Assembly (NCBI RefSeq): GCF_016097555.1
Contig: NC_054701.1
Coordinates: 32,749,975 to 32,813,974 of the forward strand
Source: Gigantopelta aegis
Taxonomy: Eukaryota; Mollusca; Gastropoda; Neomphalida; Peltospiridae
Direction of reading: 5' to 3'
Length of the DNA: 64,000 nucleotides
Shown piece after piece: positions 62,994-64,000 of this stretch. The stretch's first letter is position 1. The number at the start of each line of letters is the position of its first letter. The translations under genes were made by a program, and so were the position numbers. The notes under the pieces were generated by a model. It was not told the origin of the DNA, ran no database searches, and was given only the letters and a program-made list of their open reading frames with translations.

Positions 62994-63098
62994 CTTCGCT
63001 CCTATATAACATAACTTGCGTTCCGCGTAGTGTATCGCACACCAAGCACTCTCTATCACCGTCACAGTTTTCATAAGTACATTCTGAACACGTCCAAA
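62994..63098 (-). CDS. RanBP2/NZF-type zinc-finger exon, copy 2
   Basis: Also exactly 105 nt, with acceptor TACTTTCTCTTTTAG, phase 1. It encodes WTCSECTYENCDGDRECLVC and then DTLRGTQVMLYRSE. All zinc ligands, the Trp, the Asn and the CTY are conserved relative to copy 1. Changes are mostly conservative (Asp/Glu), which suggests selection on the protein. The aligned donor position is GAAG/GCACGT, so it would need a GC donor or is losing splicing. Flanking intron sequence (TTTTAACATTTTAA) is also shared, so this is a tandem genomic duplication with copy 1, 1.2 kb apart. Confidence 0.7.
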
Positions 63099-63210
63099 CT
63101 AAAAGAGAAAGTAATTAGATAATTTTTAACATTTTAAGTTTTTAACTCGGTATTCTAGAGTTATAAAACTAAATAAACGCTCTACTAAATGGAAATACAT
63201 CGACTTGAAC

Positions 63211-63233
63211 CCCCCCCCCCCCCCCCCCACCCA
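63211..63233. repeat. Poly-C tract
   Basis: About 19 C with a CCACCCACCCC continuation. Confidence 0.95.
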
Positions 63234-63309
63234 CCCCGGAAAATAAAATAAACACAAACAAAAAACCAACAAGACACACGCCAAAACAACTGGCGATACA
63301 AAACAATTC

Positions 63310-63565
63310 ATACACAGAGCCGTACAAAGTTATACAAGCACATATTAATACCTACCTATGTGCCTAGTTAACACTCTACATACGTATATCGTGTACAGAC
63401 AAACAGGCAGACAAAAAACTATAAATAAAACCCCACGTATACATAGATACACAATACAAAAACCACTCATACATAGAGCCGTACAAACTTATACAAGCAC
63501 ATATTAATACCTACCTATGTGCCTAGTTAACACTCTACATGCTTAGGTACATACGTATATTGTGT

Positions 63566-63604
<39 letters not shown>

Positions 63605-63640
63605 AAAACAAAAACACGTATACATAGATACATAATGCAT
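63310..63640 (+). repeat. Tandem duplication of about 160 bp with CAGA microsatellite
   Basis: GAGCCGTACAAA(G/C)TTATAC followed by CACATATTAATACCTACC occurs at 63318 and again 159 bp later. The second copy expands into a CAGA run (63567-63600). Confidence 0.85.
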
Positions 63641-63699
63641 TCGTAGATAGATAAGTAAATCTGAAAATGCGAATGGGTTAAGCTAATCTTCAATTCTTG

Positions 63700-63890
63700 G
63701 AGGCCTGTACCTACCTACCTACCTACCTACCTACCTACCTACCTACCTACTGTTTTGGGCATATTGTTCAGTTAAAGAGCATTCTTTCTAAGGATGACTC
63801 GATAGCCAAGAACGATTCGGTCTAGACCCAGCGAGGGTATGTAACAATGTGTGAGTATGTATGAATGTATGTATGTATGTATGTATGCCC
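63700..63890. repeat. CTAC and GTAT microsatellites flanking a degenerate type D SINE
   Basis: CTAC run at 63709-63750 and GTAT run at 63857-63886. Between them GGATGACTCGATAGCCAAGA is a degenerate type D SINE head. Confidence 0.7.
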
Positions 63891-63904
63891 ACAAATGACT
63901 ATCA

Positions 63905-64000
63905 GGTCAGATGTCGGGAATTAACGTGCTTATATCAATTTAATGTTCAAGCACGCTCGTTGCGAGCACGATTTCTGACCAGGGCCAGAAACTGTACTCA
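63905..64000 (+). mobile_element. Type C SINE-like fragment at the window edge
   Basis: GTGCTTATATCAATTTAATG and TTCAAGCACGCTCGTTGCG resemble an end of the type C family in altered form. The window ends inside it. Confidence 0.4.

Overview
The window looks like nuclear DNA of a lophotrochozoan animal, most likely a mollusc. It is AT-rich and intron-dominated, full of tRNA-headed SINEs, microsatellites, minisatellites, foldback elements, and relics of LINE, Penelope, Tc1/mariner, Jerky/pogo and hAT-like elements, and it carries a GIMAP (AIG1) GTPase exon of the kind expanded in molluscs. No organism name is claimed. There are no rRNA genes, CRISPR arrays or bacterial operons.

Two host loci are convincing, both on the minus strand. 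(1) A four-exon gene running from 47459 to 28522 can be assembled by eye. It has a signal-peptide exon (47399-47459), a six-cysteine ectodomain exon (42534-42681), a transmembrane exon (34626-34771) and a Pro/Tyr-rich tail exon ending in a PPxY motif (28522-28658). All three splice junctions agree in phase, giving a 163-residue type I membrane adaptor of the Shisa/CYYR1/STMC6 kind. Its introns (4.7, 7.8 and 6.0 kb) are crowded with transposons, including a 3.7-kb LINE. A truncated duplicate of its exon 3 and 3' flank lies at 4828-6148. (2) A GIMAP exon (59473-58316) encodes an AIG1 G domain and a coiled coil. Upstream of it in the same orientation are two tandemly duplicated 105-nt exons (62994-63098 and 61766-61870). 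Each encodes a textbook RanBP2/NZF zinc finger, and all three exons start in phase 1. A ubiquitin-binding-type NZF array joined to a GIMAP GTPase is the most interesting hypothesis here.

Layout. 1-6150: two-part LINE-associated block with a 31-bp minisatellite, then the duplicated exon-3 pseudogene. 6150-8600: Penelope relic, broken C2H2 zinc-finger gene, paired SINEs. 8.6-18.6 kb: Tc1 copy split by a TIR element, then foldback and MITE elements. 18.6-21.3 kb: SINE cluster. 21.3-25.4 kb: second LINE-like block with a larger minisatellite. 26-27 kb: TIR element with a near-perfect hairpin. 28.5-47.5 kb: the membrane-protein gene and its intronic transposons, including a segmental duplication and an iterated-motif transposon family. 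47.5-55.5 kb: MITEs, microsatellites, a second Tc1 copy and a Jerky-like transposase. 55.7-58.2 kb: SINEs and hairpins. 58.3-63.1 kb: the GIMAP/NZF locus. The right edge is microsatellite-rich.

The repeats share parts. Two 3' tails sit on different tRNA-like SINE heads, several SINEs show target-site duplications with an empty allele elsewhere in the window, and paralogous segments let insertions and deletions be ordered in time. All calls come from reading the sequence; no database search was run.
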